Notes under the pieces: generated by a model
Told to the model about the DNA's origin: nothing
The model's database searches: none
What the model saw: only the letters and a program-made list of their open reading frames with translations
Shown here: positions 26,223-38,405 of the stretch, in pieces
Numbering within the stretch: position 1 is the stretch's first letter
Layout: each line of letters opens with the position of its first letter
Source of the DNA: Phycomyces blakesleeanus NRRL 1555(-)
Taxonomy: Eukaryota > Mucoromycota > Mucoromycetes > Mucorales > Phycomycetaceae
NCBI RefSeq assembly: GCF_001638985.1
Contig: NW_017265148.1
Location: 62,001 to 126,000, forward strand
DNA: 64,000 bases
Reading direction: 5' to 3'
Position numbers and translations under genes: made by a program

Positions 26223-26896
26223 TTATTCCATTTTAACATCTTGTTTATCTTCATCAACACCTCGGATGTAAAGTACGTTGTTGCATCTAAAAAAAAACAC
26301 GCACACACAATTCACCAAATTCAATACCCATAGCGCATTTTTTGTTTTGCTTGTTCATAATCCACGTCTCCACGATACATACGCAATATATAGATATACA
26401 CATATTTACCTAATCATAACTTCGCCCAATACACCAACTGATACACCATCCTTGAACTCTTCTGTATTGGCCAGCTATAACCATCATATAAAAAAAATAA
26501 ACCAAAATAATGATAATAAGGAGGTCAATAAAAAAAAGTAGATTCTTTTTGTATAGTCATTTACAGCAAAAGCTTTTGAATTGAATGTATTAATATATAT
26601 ATATATATATACCTGAAGGTTCATATAGGCATCAACTGAAATAAGATAGCCCTTGTATTCGTCACCCCATTTAAGTTTGACAATAACAGTATTGCCTGTA
26701 AGATTGTTCAAGAATGGCTTGGGATTGACGGGGACGAACTAGATAAATCATCTAGTTAATTAACAAGACCTTTACTTTTTTTTAAAAAAAATTATTTCAT
26801 TATTGGAATCATGGTTATTCAATTTCTTCATCAAATCATCCTTCACTTCTTTTCTTTTAAGAATTTATACGCGTCCTTGTTACTTACGGCAGACAT
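26223..26896 (-). CDS. SNRPF: small nuclear ribonucleoprotein SmF
   Basis: Spliced as complement(join(26223..26286, 26410..26474, 26613..26738, 26888..26896)), 87 residues, the usual length. Exon 1 is only nine bases (Met-Ser-Ala). Then come [20 protein letters not shown] and [20 protein letters not shown], the Sm1 motif, and [16 protein letters not shown], the Sm2 motif with its Arg-Cys-Asn RNA-contact residues. The PKPFLN opening and the WG.EYKG sequence are specific to SmF rather than LSm6. SmF forms the heptameric ring on U1, U2, U4 and U5 snRNAs. The acidic C-terminal tail is short. Confidence 0.95.
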
Positions 26897-27932
26897 TGAA
26901 TGAGTAGGAGCAAATCAAGAAGAATGTATTAAAAAAATGCTGTGCGCAATAGAAATCACCGCATTTTACTAAAGGGCGGACAAACTTGCTATATACATAT
27001 AAAAAGGCCGTGAGTTGGAGCATAAAATACGTCATCACCACAAATGTACACACCTTTTAAAACTATATATATATATATATGTATATAAAAAACAATAAAA
27101 TAAAGTAAATCAATGATGCTTATTTGAGATGAAAATAATTGAATGAATGAATGAATGGATTGTATTAATGAGCTGTTATTCAGAAAATTAGTATTGTAAT
27201 TTGTAAAGAGTACGAGAAGAATATTATTATTAGTATTTGTTTGAGTAGGGCCTTGTTGACTCTATGGATCTTTCCAAGGAGTCTGCTTAAAAGCTTATTC
27301 AATATATACATATACACATGTCAAATCAAGTGTTTTAATAATATTTTATTTGGGACCGTACTGTTGATTGTAACGCGATCAAGCACTTTAATCAAATATC
27401 GCATCGGAATATATATATATATATATATATATATTTGGGTTTAGCTTTGCTATATATATGACAGGGTATGCGTTTTATATGTTTTATAAGCTTTTATGAT
27501 TTTATAGAGAATTTCCCCTATCTTTTGTTTATGAAAGCCTATGAAAGATAGGTGATAAAGAAGAATGATAAAGAGGTACATATAAAGAAGTCAGATAACC
27601 CTCATTTGTTCTTTTTTTTTTTACTACAGCTACAACCTTTTTGTTTGTCCCTCTTTTTATGCTTATAGCTGTGTCTGTGCTTATCAAAAAATCCCATTCT
27701 TTGTTGGTTTTGTGATTTGTGCGTATGAAAATAAAGAGATAATAAAAAAAACAGAAAATAATATAATAATAAAAAATAGAGTTGTTTTTTTTTGGTTGAT
27801 GTTGATGTTGTTGTTGATGTTGGGGTGGAGGGAGGGGGAACAAGAAAAAAAAAGAGGAGAGGAGAACTCAAGGGGAGAGGAAGAAGAAACCAAATATGGC
27901 TGTTCTGGTAATTGTGTTGACTAGATTTCGAT
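26897..27932. other. intergenic region
   Basis: Upstream region of SmF and 3' flank of the repeat-rich secreted protein. It contains TA microsatellites (27065-27085 and 27405-27435) and purine-rich tracts near 27830-27890. The reading frames here are low complexity. Confidence 0.55.
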
Positions 27933-30900
27933 CTACCAGTTGGTCATCAATTCTTCTGCTGTCATGACAGGAACACTGTTGGCGTGAACATTTTCATGTT
28001 TGGAATCAGCAAAACCTGATTCTACACGACCAGAGCGCTGGTTACCAGCATCGTTAATGTGATCTTCAGACCAACCGCCGTTCTGATGTGTGTTTCTCAA
28101 TTCCTCAACTACGGAAGTAAGGGTTGCATCAGAGTGCTGCTGTTCGTCCTTGGTGTCTTCAGACCAGCCGGCCAGAGTAGCTTCGTCGACATCAATGGAG
28201 TCAGTGTGCCAGGTACCTTCGTTGGAGTGGTCTGGGATATTGTCATTTGATTGCCACTCGCCTTCAACCAAGTTCTCATGAAGGCTGGAAAGTTCATCCT
28301 CGATAACATCAATTTCTTCAGAGTTCCAGTGGCCTTGGTCATCGCTGTGGCTTACAGAGTCTTCAGACCAACCACTACCATTTGCTTCGACAGAATCGGT
28401 GTGGTCAGCATCAGTCCATGACTTAGTAGGAGCGTTAACATCTTCAACTACTTCAGAGTTCCAGTGGCCCTGATCACTATGGTCAGCAACTAAATCGTCA
28501 TCCAGAGATTCCCAGCTAGCAGCGTCTTGGTGGGCAACAGTCTCGACATCGATTTCTTCAGAGTTCCAGTGGCCCTGGTCGCTGTGACCAGGAACTACAT
28601 CGTCAAGAGACTCCCAGTTGGTAGGTTCTTGATGGTCAACAGACTCGACATCAATATCTTCAGAGTTCCAGTGAGGCTGTTCATCACTGTGTTCATAGTC
28701 ATAAGAGTCGGCATCCTCGACCCAGGTTCCGTCTTCATGAGGAGTAAAGTTATGAATCTCGGCATCAATCTCTTCAGAGTTCCAGTGTCCTTCGTTAGAG
28801 TGGTCAGGGATATTGGAATCATCAGATTGCCATTCGCCTTCTACAAAGTCTTGGTGTGTTTCAACAAATTTGGGCTCAACATTGATTTCTTCAGAATCCC
28901 AGTGGGACTCGGCCAAGTCCTGGCCATCGCCATTCCAGTGAGCACCGTTGGTGTGGGAATCGTTATCAAGAGTTTCGTAATCTTTGGTAGGAGCATTGAC
29001 ATCCTCGATAATCTCAGAGTTCCAGTGGCCCTGGTCACTGTGATCAGCAACCAGATCATCATCCAGAGATTCCCAGTTGGCAGCGTCTTGGTGGGCAACA
29101 GTCTCGACATCGATTTCTTCTGAGTTCCAGTGGCCCTGGTTGTCACCGTGCTCGTTGTCATAAGCATCGGCACCTTCTTCGACCCAAATTCCATCTTCAT
29201 GAGGAGTAAAGTTATGGATCTCGGCATCAATTTCTTCAGAGTCCCAATGACCTTCGTTAGAGTGGTCAGGGATATTAGCGTCATCAGATTGCCATTCGCC
29301 TTCTATAAAGTTTTGGTGACTTTCGATAAACTCGGGCTCTACATCGATCTCTTCGGAATCCCAATGAGATTCAGTCACGTCCTGGCCATCACCGTTCCAG
29401 TGAGCACCGTTGGTATGAGAATCATCAAGAGTTTCGTAATCGTTGGTAGGAGCATTGACATCCTCGATAATCTCAGAGTTCCAGTGGCCCTGGTCACTGT
29501 GATCAGCAACCAGATCGTCATCTAGAGACTCCCAGTTGGCAGCGTCTTGGTGGGCAACAGTCTCGACATCGATTTCTTCCGAGTTCCAGTGGCCCTGACT
29601 GTCGTCAGTATGGTCAGGGGTTTGTTCAACCCAATCAGCTTGGGAATCTTCGTGGACAGAAGTACGGCTGTCTTCGTTGGTGAAGTAGTTTCCACCTTCG
29701 GCATTCCAGTGGGCTTCATTTTTGTGTGTGCGCTGGTCTTCGTTGGTGAAGAAGGGACTGTTGGCGTGTTTCTCAGACTGGAGTTGATCAATGTCACTGT
29801 TGAGATGGTTGTTACGGTGATCCTCGTTGGTAAAGTAAGGATTGGTCCCAGCATTAGTGTGCTAATTTATAGACATATTTTTTGAAATGTTAGTGAAACG
29901 GTACAGCAGAGAACAGTAATTCCTAAATGATCTGAAAGCCAATCTAATCTCTTGTTTCCAAAAATGAACAAATAGTAATAGAAGTAATTTACGTTTTCGG
30001 ACGAGCTGTCAGAACCGTTGGTTTCAACATAATCATCGACCTTGTCAAGCATTTCTGTCCAGTTCTTATCGTTTTCGATTGCATTCTCGTGAGATTCTTC
30101 AGTAGCAGCCACTGAACGTTTGTTGACTGTGAAAGCAGCCGAAGAAAGTTCACAAGTAGAAGCTTCGGAGTTGGCCACAAGTTTGTAGTGGTACTTGCCT
30201 TTATTATATATATAATATTATACATATAAATATAATTATTTGATAATATTAGTATCAGTTTTCTCAAAGAAGAGTAAAAGGAATGGTAAGTTGTTTAATA
30301 TATATATCTATGTATCTTCTTTTTCTTTTTCTTTTATTACCAGTAGGGTGGTCACCCAGACTCAAAGCTTTCTCGTCCGACGCACCACGTTCTGCAGCTA
30401 AGATACACACACACAAGGATTAATTAGCGTAATTTCCTAGAAATGGACTATCCTAATTTCAGGGGGGACAGACAAATGAGGGAGCGCAGAGAAAGGGATA
30501 TAGAAATAGAAAGGAATAAAGAAATAGAGAAACAAGGGATATTCTGCTGTTACTTGGGATAAGCTATGGTTTTTGTTACTTTACCATAGGAGCCAATTTC
30601 TTGTACAAATTCGTTTGATTCGTCTGTTACAAGAGAAATGTCTATATTTTCAAGGGATCCGGGTGCTTGCCATGCGACAACATGTTTAGAGTTGTCTTCA
30701 AAGACAAGATCTATATATTAATTGCGATTTTTTTTTATTTTTTTTTAAATAGGCACAAGATAAAAATAGAAAAAGTCAGTCTATTGATTCATTGATTGAT
30801 TGCTTATTCGGAATTCTGTTCGTATATAATATTATATATTGAATTGAATTGAATTGAATTGAGATAATATACTGCAATTTATTTTATCGAAATTTTGTCT

Positions 30901-31207
30901 CGTTTCGCTTTTGTTTCTTCTTCTTTGTACGTATTACTGATTCTTTTTTACCTGTTGATGTTGGGAAGGTGATTCGGAATCCTATAAAGCAAAAGAAAAA
31001 AAATAGAAATAAAATGTATTAGTTTAGAATGAGAATTAGAGGAATAAAATTTGTGGAATTGCAGAGTGATTTACCTGCACAAGGATCGACATCAGCAACA
31101 TCATTTGCATGGTTTGGTTGAAAGAAAGGACTGGCTTGAACGAAGGTGCCTAATTGGAGAAGGAGTGCTGCTGAAGTAGACAGACGAGCTAGACTAGAGA
31201 ACTTCAT
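27933..31207 (-). CDS. secreted Kre9/Knh1-like protein with long Trp-acidic tandem repeats
   Basis: Spliced as complement(join(27933..29861, 29993..30198, 30341..30397, 30585..30710, 30952..30981, 31075..31207)), 826 residues. A signal peptide opens the protein (SLARLSTSAALLLQLGTFVQ then AS). Residues about 40-150 resemble the Kre9/Knh1 N-terminal domain of fungal wall proteins: GFRITFPTSTG, HVVAWQAPGSLENIDISLV and GKYHYKLVANSEA. From about residue 230 to the end the chain is tandem acidic segments built on HWNSEEIDVE, each with one Trp, spaced by motifs such as NWESLDDDLVADHSDQG and GEWQSDDANIPDHSNEG. There is no GPI-attachment signal (it ends EELMTNW). Kre9-type proteins act in cell-wall beta-1,6-glucan assembly. 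The repeat tail is unlike anything I recognise and may be an extracellular binding or adhesive polymer. Confidence 0.85.
28030..29610 (-). repeat. coding higher-order tandem repeat (HWNSEEID units)
   Basis: Short units encoding HW-N/D-SE-E/I-I-D recur about fourteen times. They are arranged in a longer period of roughly 460 bp: the block around 29460-29580 is repeated almost exactly around 28999-29118. Copies are very similar at the DNA level, pointing to recent expansion or conversion. The opposite strand also stays open for long stretches, which is a by-product of the repeat. Confidence 0.88.
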
Positions 31208-32471
31208 AACAGAAGTTTAGGAAATGGTAAGGTATATGAAAGCAAAGAAAAGAGAAAGAAAAAGAAGAAGAAGAAGAAATTATGTGTGGAAAAAGGAGAG
31301 CAAGGTAGTAAAAATAAAAATTTAAAATAAAAAAAAGGTAAGGAAGGAAAGAGGGAAGGAAGAAGGTTAGGGCGGGGAATCAACAAGGTATAAATTTATT
31401 TTTGTTTTGGGTGTGTAAAGAATAAACACTTTTTATATATTATATATATATATTCTTTGCTTGATTTCATTATCTATTTTTATATTTGTCGTACAGAGCC
31501 CATTGGCACGACCACAATCAGGGAAAGATGCTTTATTAACTATTGACTCCGCCCCGAATGTCTATATTGCACGAGGACCAGGCATCGTCAAGACAAAAAG
31601 AAAAAAAAATCAATGAAATAAGGCCTATTTCTTTTTAAGCAAAGAAGCATAGATCTGTTACCATGACAATAGTGTACCTGGTTACCAAAACAACTAATAT
31701 ACTTATATATAAATATGTATCCATATATGCATGTATCTATGTACATACTATGCAGTCACGAGATGCACAAATCATGTATATATTGATCTGTAGTCCAAAA
31801 AGGTTTTATGGTATATTCTAGGTTAAGACCCTTTAACTGTACCCAGTCGCCAATTTGAATATAAAAAAAAGTCAATTTAGTGGTAGTCGTTTTTTATATA
31901 ATAAATATATTCACTCTTCTTTTTATTCTTATTAAATAATCATTGGTTCTACGAGATATATTTCTCATATATTTGCTTTACATGATACTATTGTTCTTTT
32001 ACTTTTCTCTCTCTCTCTAATTTATATATATAACTATACATACATGTTTTGCAGATTGTGGTATAGTATATCTAATATACTTCCTATGTGTTCCCATTAA
32101 ATTTATATTTGACTTTTTCTTCTTTAAGTACATAAATACATATGTAAGAGACTCATATCCTTTTAATGAGTAAAAAGAAGAACAAGAATGATAACTATAT
32201 ATTTTACTTCTTGTCAATCAATACATACATAAAATAATTGCCAGAAAGCAGAAATAAAACAGAGCAAAAAAGAAACATGTATTACATTCAATATCTGACT
32301 TTTTATATCAACACCTCCCATTCTTGGCAATCTTCCTACAATAAATATAATTAATACAAGATTATATATATATATATATATAGATATTTGCATTTTACCT
32401 ATTACTTTATTTTCTTCTTTATCTTCTTATGTCTTTATATATAAAGAATTGCCGCTAAATAATAATAGTAA
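31208..32471. other. intergenic region upstream of the secreted repeat protein
   Basis: AT-rich DNA with purine-rich tracts near 31230-31380, presumably leader/promoter. A less AT-rich patch at 31490-31600 may be promoter. No gene is seen. Confidence 0.5.
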
Positions 32472-32704
32472 GGGCCTTCTCAAGCACTCGCCAAAGGCCT
32501 AAAAGTTGGCGTTGAAATCCAAAGAAGTATTAGCGAAGATTTCCTAATTTAGCCAATTTTGTTGGCGATTCGCCAAAACTTTGGATTCGACTTTTGCCGT
32601 CGCCAAACTTTTGGCGAAGGTTACTAATTTAAGAAACTCTCGCCAATCCGTATATGGAAATCACCGCCAACATTTAGGACCTTGGCGGGTGCTTGAGAAG
32701 CCCC
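32472..32704. mobile_element. 233-bp MITE, PIF/Harbinger-like ends
   Basis: Imperfect inverted ends GGGCCTTCTCAAGCAC and (complement) GGGGCTTCTCAAGCAC continue for about 25 bp. They are flanked by TAA on both sides (32469-32471 and 32705-32707), matching the 3-bp TWA duplication of PIF/Harbinger elements. The interior is non-coding with several GGCGAA/TTCGCC sub-palindromes. It lies 209 bp beyond the stop of the UBZ protein gene. Confidence 0.82.
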
Positions 32705-32912
32705 TAATAATTATAATTATAATTACAACTCCAAATCTGGCTTTATTTCCCAGTAATCCACCAAGTACTTGTTTGTACGCCCTCTTTATTTTACACACAC
32801 AGATACACAAATCTACCGCTCCCACTAATCGAAGCTTTTTTTTAAAGCATACACACTCGACATTTCCCTCTCCTTCTTCTTCTTTTCAAAAAAAAGTTCT
32901 TTCATGTATATA

Positions 32913-35021
32913 TTATTCCCTTCGTTTTGAACCACGCCGTTGGCGAGCCTGTCTCTTTGGCCGTCCTCTTGGGGCTGGTTTTCCTCTGGCCGGATTAGTG
33001 CTAGAACTGTTACTGGTACTAGTACTGGTACGTGTGCGAGATGGTCGAGCATCAAATTGATTAAAGTATTTAGCACATTCGGGATGAGTGAGCCGATGAT
33101 CCAATAGACTCGTAAATCCCAAGAGTGGCGAAAGAGACCCTTGACGGTTTCGGTTGGCAGTCATCGCAGGTTGGACAAACCTTGCCATAGGGTCCATTGG
33201 ATTCATTCTACCTACACTAGGATTACTATCTCTTCCATAACCTGCACCGAAATTGTTGTTATTGATGTTGGCCACACTTTGTGAGGTTTCATTGTATCCT
33301 TGACTCGGATCAAACAAAGTTGACATGACTGCATTTTTTCCTTTTCTGGATTTGGCTGATTCAAACTGATCAAAGTACTTTGCGCAGTCGGGTTTTGTTA
33401 AGCGATATTTTAACAGACTTGTGAATCCAAGCAGTGGAGACAATGACCCCCGATCGTCATAATGATCGGTAAGAGACAAAGGATCCTGAAACTCGACAAT
33501 TTCATTATTGACAAAAGATCTTCGATTGCTGCTGATATTGCTGTGCGTCTGCACAGACATTTGTTGGGCCGCCAGTTCACCTTCCACGTGGCCTTGCAGT
33601 AGGTCTTTATCGACTAGACCGCCACATATGGGACATTGCTCCTTGTTAGTACGAGGAGATCTCACAAGGTCTGAACTGCCGATGCATTCAGCTGCATGCT
33701 CCTGGATCACTTCTCCAGGAAAGAATGCATAACACATAGGGCACTGTGTTTCTGAAACACTACCTGCCGGTCTAAAATATTCCTCTTCGTATTCATATTC
33801 ATGTTCCTGTTCCTGTTCCTGTTCCTCTCCTTCAATATCATAACTGTTATTATATTCTTCCTCAAAGTAATAATCGTTGTCTTGTACTTCAAACGAACTA
33901 GTATCACCCGCTTTTCTGAGCGATTGGCCATCTTTTTGTCCTTCTTGTTCTTCTGTCCACGACCTGATATCTGAGTAACTGCCTGACTTATTATCCATAA
34001 AATCAAACCGAGGTGAATCAGGTTTGACAGATCCCATATTTAGCCATTCAGAGACATCCTCAATTTCCAAGGACGTTCCTTGAGTACTGAGTACCTCTTG
34101 TTTAATAGTCAGGTCAATAGTCTCAACATCTGAGGAGTCATTATTATCATATTTATTATAATTTAATTTTTGAGACATCCTATTGTTTTTGCTGCCTTTG
34201 TTGTTACTGTTGCTGTTTCCGGTGTCGGTGTCTGTGTCAGAATCGTTATTGTTATGTCGAAGTGGTGAAAAAAGTTCATCGTCTGAAAAGTCATTAAATG
34301 TTTGGGAATATGTCTTTTGTTTTGGTAGTAGTGGGGGTGTTGTGATTAAGGGACTTAAACAAATCTCATCAATCATTGATTTATAATATTCTTCAGATCC
34401 TATTGAAGCAGTATCCGAATAGTGGCCATCATTGAATAAGATTGTTGGTGATTGACGATGTTTAAGAATTTGTGTAAATGGCTGCGGTTCTTCACAGTAA
34501 GGATCCTTAATAAGAAATCCATGCTGCTGTTTTCTCACGGATGTTAAAGAATAATCGTTTTCGTTTGAAATAGGGTTTTTTAGTGGTGGTAGTAATAATG
34601 ATGAATTGTCATATTCGTCCGTTTGTATTTCATTTTTATGCAAAGTATCAAGGTTTGGATAATGCGAGTCTCTGTCGTCTAATGATGATAATGAAGGTCC
34701 TTCTTGTTCTTCTTGTGGTGGTCGTGATCGTGATTGGGGTGATAGAGATGATTTTGGTAATGCTGACAATGATTGAGTGGGATTTTGTGTAGAGGATGAT
34801 TCTTGATTGGGTTTGATCTTCTTTCGAGCAAGTAATCGTTTGGGTATAAATATTGGCTGGAATTCATCATCGCTAATGACAAGACTTGCGTGTTTACCAG
34901 AACTTGTAAATGATTGTACAGCCGGCTTTACTGTCGATCGTGTTCTTTTCGGTACTAATTTATGATCATCCTTTGAGCGATCCTTGATGGATTTACTTGT
35001 TGATCGTTCAAGAGATGTCAT
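32913..35021 (-). CDS. UBZ-type zinc-finger protein with a duplicated C-terminal motif
   Basis: A single 702-residue exon from a clear ATG. Most of the N-terminal 420 residues are disordered, Ser/Asn/Asp-rich, with basic patches suited to nuclear import. At about residue 425 is CPMCYAFFPGEVIQEHAAEC, an exact C-x2-C-x11-H-x3-C ubiquitin-binding UBZ4 (Rad18-type) finger. At about 460 a second finger, CPICGGLVDKDLLQGHVEGE, keeps three ligands but has Glu where the last Cys should be. Two copies of an unknown motif follow (about 525-555 and 628-660): SPLLGFTSLL, then RLT-x-P-x-CAKYF-x-QF. The tail is Arg/Lys-rich. UBZ4 fingers usually occur in DNA-damage proteins (Rad18, SLX4, Fan1, SNM1A), so a nuclear ubiquitin-dependent repair role is a reasonable inference only. 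Confidence 0.85.
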   Translation of the reverse strand: MTSLERSTSKSIKDRSKDDHKLVPKRTRSTVKPAVQSFTSSGKHASLVISDDEFQPIFIPKRLLARKKIKPNQESSSTQNPTQSLSALPKSSLSPQSRSRPPQEEQEGPSLSSLDDRDSHYPNLDTLHKNEIQTDEYDNSSLLLPPLKNPISNENDYSLTSVRKQQHGFLIKDPYCEEPQPFTQILKHRQSPTILFNDGHYSDTASIGSEEYYKSMIDEICLSPLITTPPLLPKQKTYSQTFNDFSDDELFSPLRHNNNDSDTDTDTGNSNSNNKGSKNNRMSQKLNYNKYDNNDSSDVETIDLTIKQEVLSTQGTSLEIEDVSEWLNMGSVKPDSPRFDFMDNKSGSYSDIRSWTEEQEGQKDGQSLRKAGDTSSFEVQDNDYYFEEEYNNSYDIEGEEQEQEQEHEYEYEEEYFRPAGSVSETQCPMCYAFFPGEVIQEHAAECIGSSDLVRSPRTNKEQCPICGGLVDKDLLQGHVEGELAAQQMSVQTHSNISSNRRSFVNNEIVEFQDPLSLTDHYDDRGSLSPLLGFTSLLKYRLTKPDCAKYFDQFESAKSRKGKNAVMSTLFDPSQGYNETSQSVANINNNNFGAGYGRDSNPSVGRMNPMDPMARFVQPAMTANRNRQGSLSPLLGFTSLLDHRLTHPECAKYFNQFDARPSRTRTSTSTSNSSSTNPARGKPAPRGRPKRQARQRRGSKRRE

Positions 35022-35798
35022 AAATTAATATTTATATTGTTCTTTTTAATAAGAAAAGAAGAAGATAAATTAAAAAACAACATATATTTTAAAATATTAT
35101 TATTTTTACAGTCATTCTATTTATTTATTAGATATGGATGTATATATATGTATATCTGGCTTTAATGTTTCTTAATCCTCGTCACTAAGGATTCAATAGT
35201 GAATCAGTTAATTGGTAATAAGAATATCTTATGTTTGTACTTGCTGCTTGTCCTTGTCAAAAACAATAACAACAATTTAATAATTGTCTGTTTGAATTCA
35301 TATGAATTTCTGAACAAAATGTGAAACTATGGTTACTCTATGGGCCGTTTTTCATTTTATCTTTACTGTTAATTATGGTTGAAAGATACACAAACGAATG
35401 TGCATTTTTATTGTGAAATATAGACAACATAGTTCTTTTTGGCTGTTTTCCAATAGATACAATAACAATACAATACAAGACAACAATAATGATAGGGTTT
35501 ATTATTTCTTTCCTGTTAGATTATAGTATAAAATATAGTAATGTCTTTTCTCGATAACCTCTCCCTCCTTTAAGCTAAAAAGACTCTTATTGTATTCAAC
35601 CATTAAAGTCATCCTTGATTTCATCCGTATGTTTCAGCCCCACAAGAAACAGAGTGTAGGACAAAATAAAATAAAATAAAATAAATTAATCTCTTTGGTT
35701 TTTAATTGATATTCATTTTTATATAATTCTTACATATATACATCTCTGCCTTTTATTATTACCATTTGCTGCTGCTGTTAACTATAACATATAATACA
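35022..35798. promoter_or_regulatory. divergent promoter region of the UBZ and ELMO genes
   Basis: 777 bp between two opposite start codons. AT-rich, with no element that I can assign and no hidden gene. Confidence 0.45.
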
Positions 35799-36344
35799 AT
35801 GGGCTGGCTTACCTTGTTATTCTTTAATAAGGTGTATCAAATACACTTTGCATTGGCCATCTACAAGGCATATAAGCGGGTGGCTCGTCTGTTCACTCAC
35901 ACAACCGAGATGTACCGCATTTGTCATTCGGCTACAATATTGATCGGCTGGACATCCGACGACATGACCAATGAAGATAACAGTGAACAGCTACCACTAC
36001 TAGAAGATGAAAAATACAATTCGATAATCAACTTGCCTCCAATGACCATTTGTCGTATAGGTAACAAAAAAAAAATTAATAGTAATAGCAATATATTTCC
36101 TTGCTTCTTTTTCTATCTACCTATCTCTTTAATTTATTTATTTATTTATTTATTTTAATAAATAAGAATAAATATAATGGTTAATATAACAAACGAACAA
36201 ACAAATAAAGCAAAGAAAACAAAAACAAAAACAAAAAACAAAAAGATCAGAATGAGTAATCCTCACCAATGAACATTAGAGAAATCGTTGATGTATTCCA
36301 AAATTCTCCTGGTAAGTACCAGTAAATATACATGTGTGTAGTCT

Positions 36345-36375
<31 letters not shown>

Positions 36376-37869
36376 GTATATATACAAATCATTATTATTG
36401 ATGTGTACCTGAATTATTATAATTATTATAAAATATGTATTTATATATGTATGGTATTAGAAAGAGCAAATGGAATTAACATTAGAATCATGTAATGTTG
36501 ATGAAGTTGTGGATGGAATCCGCACAAAAAAAGGATTTCCAGTTGGACAGAGGTAAAGCATGTATATATAATTAGATATATAAAAGAAAGAAAGAAAAAA
36601 AAATAAGCTTTAAAAAGTAGCAGTATATATCCTAATTAATATTATTATAATTGACATTGACATTGGCATTGGCATTAACTGTGTCTTATTTTCTTTAATA
36701 TTATCCTGCGTCAATGGATTCGTGCTTTTTTTTGCAGTCCAGAGCTACAAATCTTAAAAGCATGTGTGAGTCAGATTGCAGAGTATTTTGCGCTGGTACG
36801 ACAGATCAAGGCCAAGACTTCCACCGTTTATAGCATAGAGAATCCAGCGCATGAAGAGCAATTACTCACGGTAAGGTCGAGCGATGGATATATACTCTCC
36901 TTCATCTTGTTTTTTGTTTTTACAACTGTATATTGTTATTATTGTCTTTGGAATTTCAATATTATCATTGTTTGCTAACAAACAAAGGATATCTGTAGCT
37001 GTGGAGCGCATTGATGCCCAATGTTAAATTAGAGTCACGACACACACGCCAGTGGATAGAGGTAAAGAACAAGAACAAGACCAAGTACAAGGGAGTGAAT
37101 ACGTTGATATTTAACAAAGTAGCGATATATATATATTTATGTTTATGTTTCAAATTACAAGATTGGGTTTCAGGGTTCAGATCCAGCCACAGACTTTAGA
37201 GGAATGGGTATCCAAGGACTAGATGATCTAGTGTATTACAGCTCCCGGCATTCAGAATCTGCATTAACAGCCTTGAAACACTCAATGGATGGTGAATCAT
37301 GGTATCCATTCGCGATTGTTGGTATCAATATTACCCAATACGCTGTCCGAACTCTTGAATCACGCCGTCTTCAGTCTTATCTTTATCGTCATGGAAGTAC
37401 TATAAAGTCTTATCAGGAATTCTACAGTAAGTAGCATGCATGTCTATACATCTATACATACATGTTTGTTTGTATCCTACTACAAGAACAACAATCATAT
37501 ATACATACGCACATACATACACGCATTTTCTTTATACAATACCCCGTAGCTTGTTCTCTTTATTTTATTTTGTCATTTTAATTAGTTGATTAATGCAATT
37601 TTGTTATATATATATTATTTATTTATTGGATTAACATTACAGGTTATTTATTCCATACTTTTGATGCTTTCTGGATTAACCATCAACCTCCCTTGACTGT
37701 CATGGACTTTGAAATGGCATTTGGGGAGTTCAAGGCTATCACAGATGCTGCCTTGGAGGCAGTTGTACCACTAGATCCAGATCACCTAGAGTCGTCTTTG
37801 CAAATCTCCCCCAGTACTCTCATTCAACGAAAGAAAGATCCCCGAGTTTTGTCTCATATTCAAGAATAG
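35799..37869 (+). CDS. ELMO-domain protein (ELMOD type)
   Basis: Spliced as join(35799..36060, 36280..36311, 36461..36552, 36738..36870, 36999..37061, 37174..37426, 37643..37869), 353 residues. Exon 2 is a 32-base microexon; it was placed because it alone keeps the frame and gives the family-like CRIEKSLMYSKILL. The ELMO domain covers about residues 160-330, with the diagnostic GSDPATDFRGMGIQGLDDLV and WYPFAIVGINITQYAVRTL. ELMOD proteins are GTPase-activating proteins for Arf/Arl GTPases, with the Arg in the DFRG region implicated in catalysis. Bigger ELMO proteins partner with DOCK exchange factors instead; the size and absence of PH/armadillo parts favour the ELMOD type. Confidence 0.92.
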
Positions 37870-38405
37870 ATTAAAACAAAAATAAAAAAATAAATAAAAG
37901 AGAAAGAAAGAAATAAAAATTACAAATAAAAATAAAAATAAAATGGTTTGTGAATGGAATTTGATTTGAATTTGGATTTGGATTTGGTATGCTTTGAAAA
38001 TTGGAGTCTGAGCCCAAGGAAAAATAAAATAAAATAAAAGAGATAGAGAAAGAGACACAGAGAGAAAGAGAGATGCAAAAGTGGGGAGAATCGGTATGTT
38101 ACAGAGAGGGGGTGGGATTGGAAGATATAAATCGCTAGATCACTAAAGAAAAAATAGCAACTAAGATCGATAAATAATACAAGAAATAGGGTAAACTTCT
38201 TGTTTCTTTCTTTCATATTTTTTTTTTGGGTTCTTTGTGCGTCCGTGCGTTGGTTCGTTCGTTCATTCATTCGTTGGTTCATTCGTCCGTTGGTTCGTCA
38301 ATTTGTTCATGTAAGTGAGTAAGAATGAAAGTGAGAGTAAGTGAAAGTAAGAGTGAAAGTGAGTGGGTGGGCAATCGTTTGTTTGTTTTTGTTTTGTTTT
38401 TGTTT
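37870..38405. other. convergent intergenic region
   Basis: 3' flanks of the ELMO and GATA genes: AAATAAAA-type tracts, a GTTCGTTCGTTCATTCATTC-type tandem at 38250-38300, and purine repeats. No gene. Confidence 0.6.

Noticed and set aside
28527..29525. Plus-strand frames of 131-198 codons antisense to the Trp-acidic repeats
   Set aside because: They repeat with the same period as the coding repeats and lack any start context. The minus strand has a signal peptide and a spliced domain.
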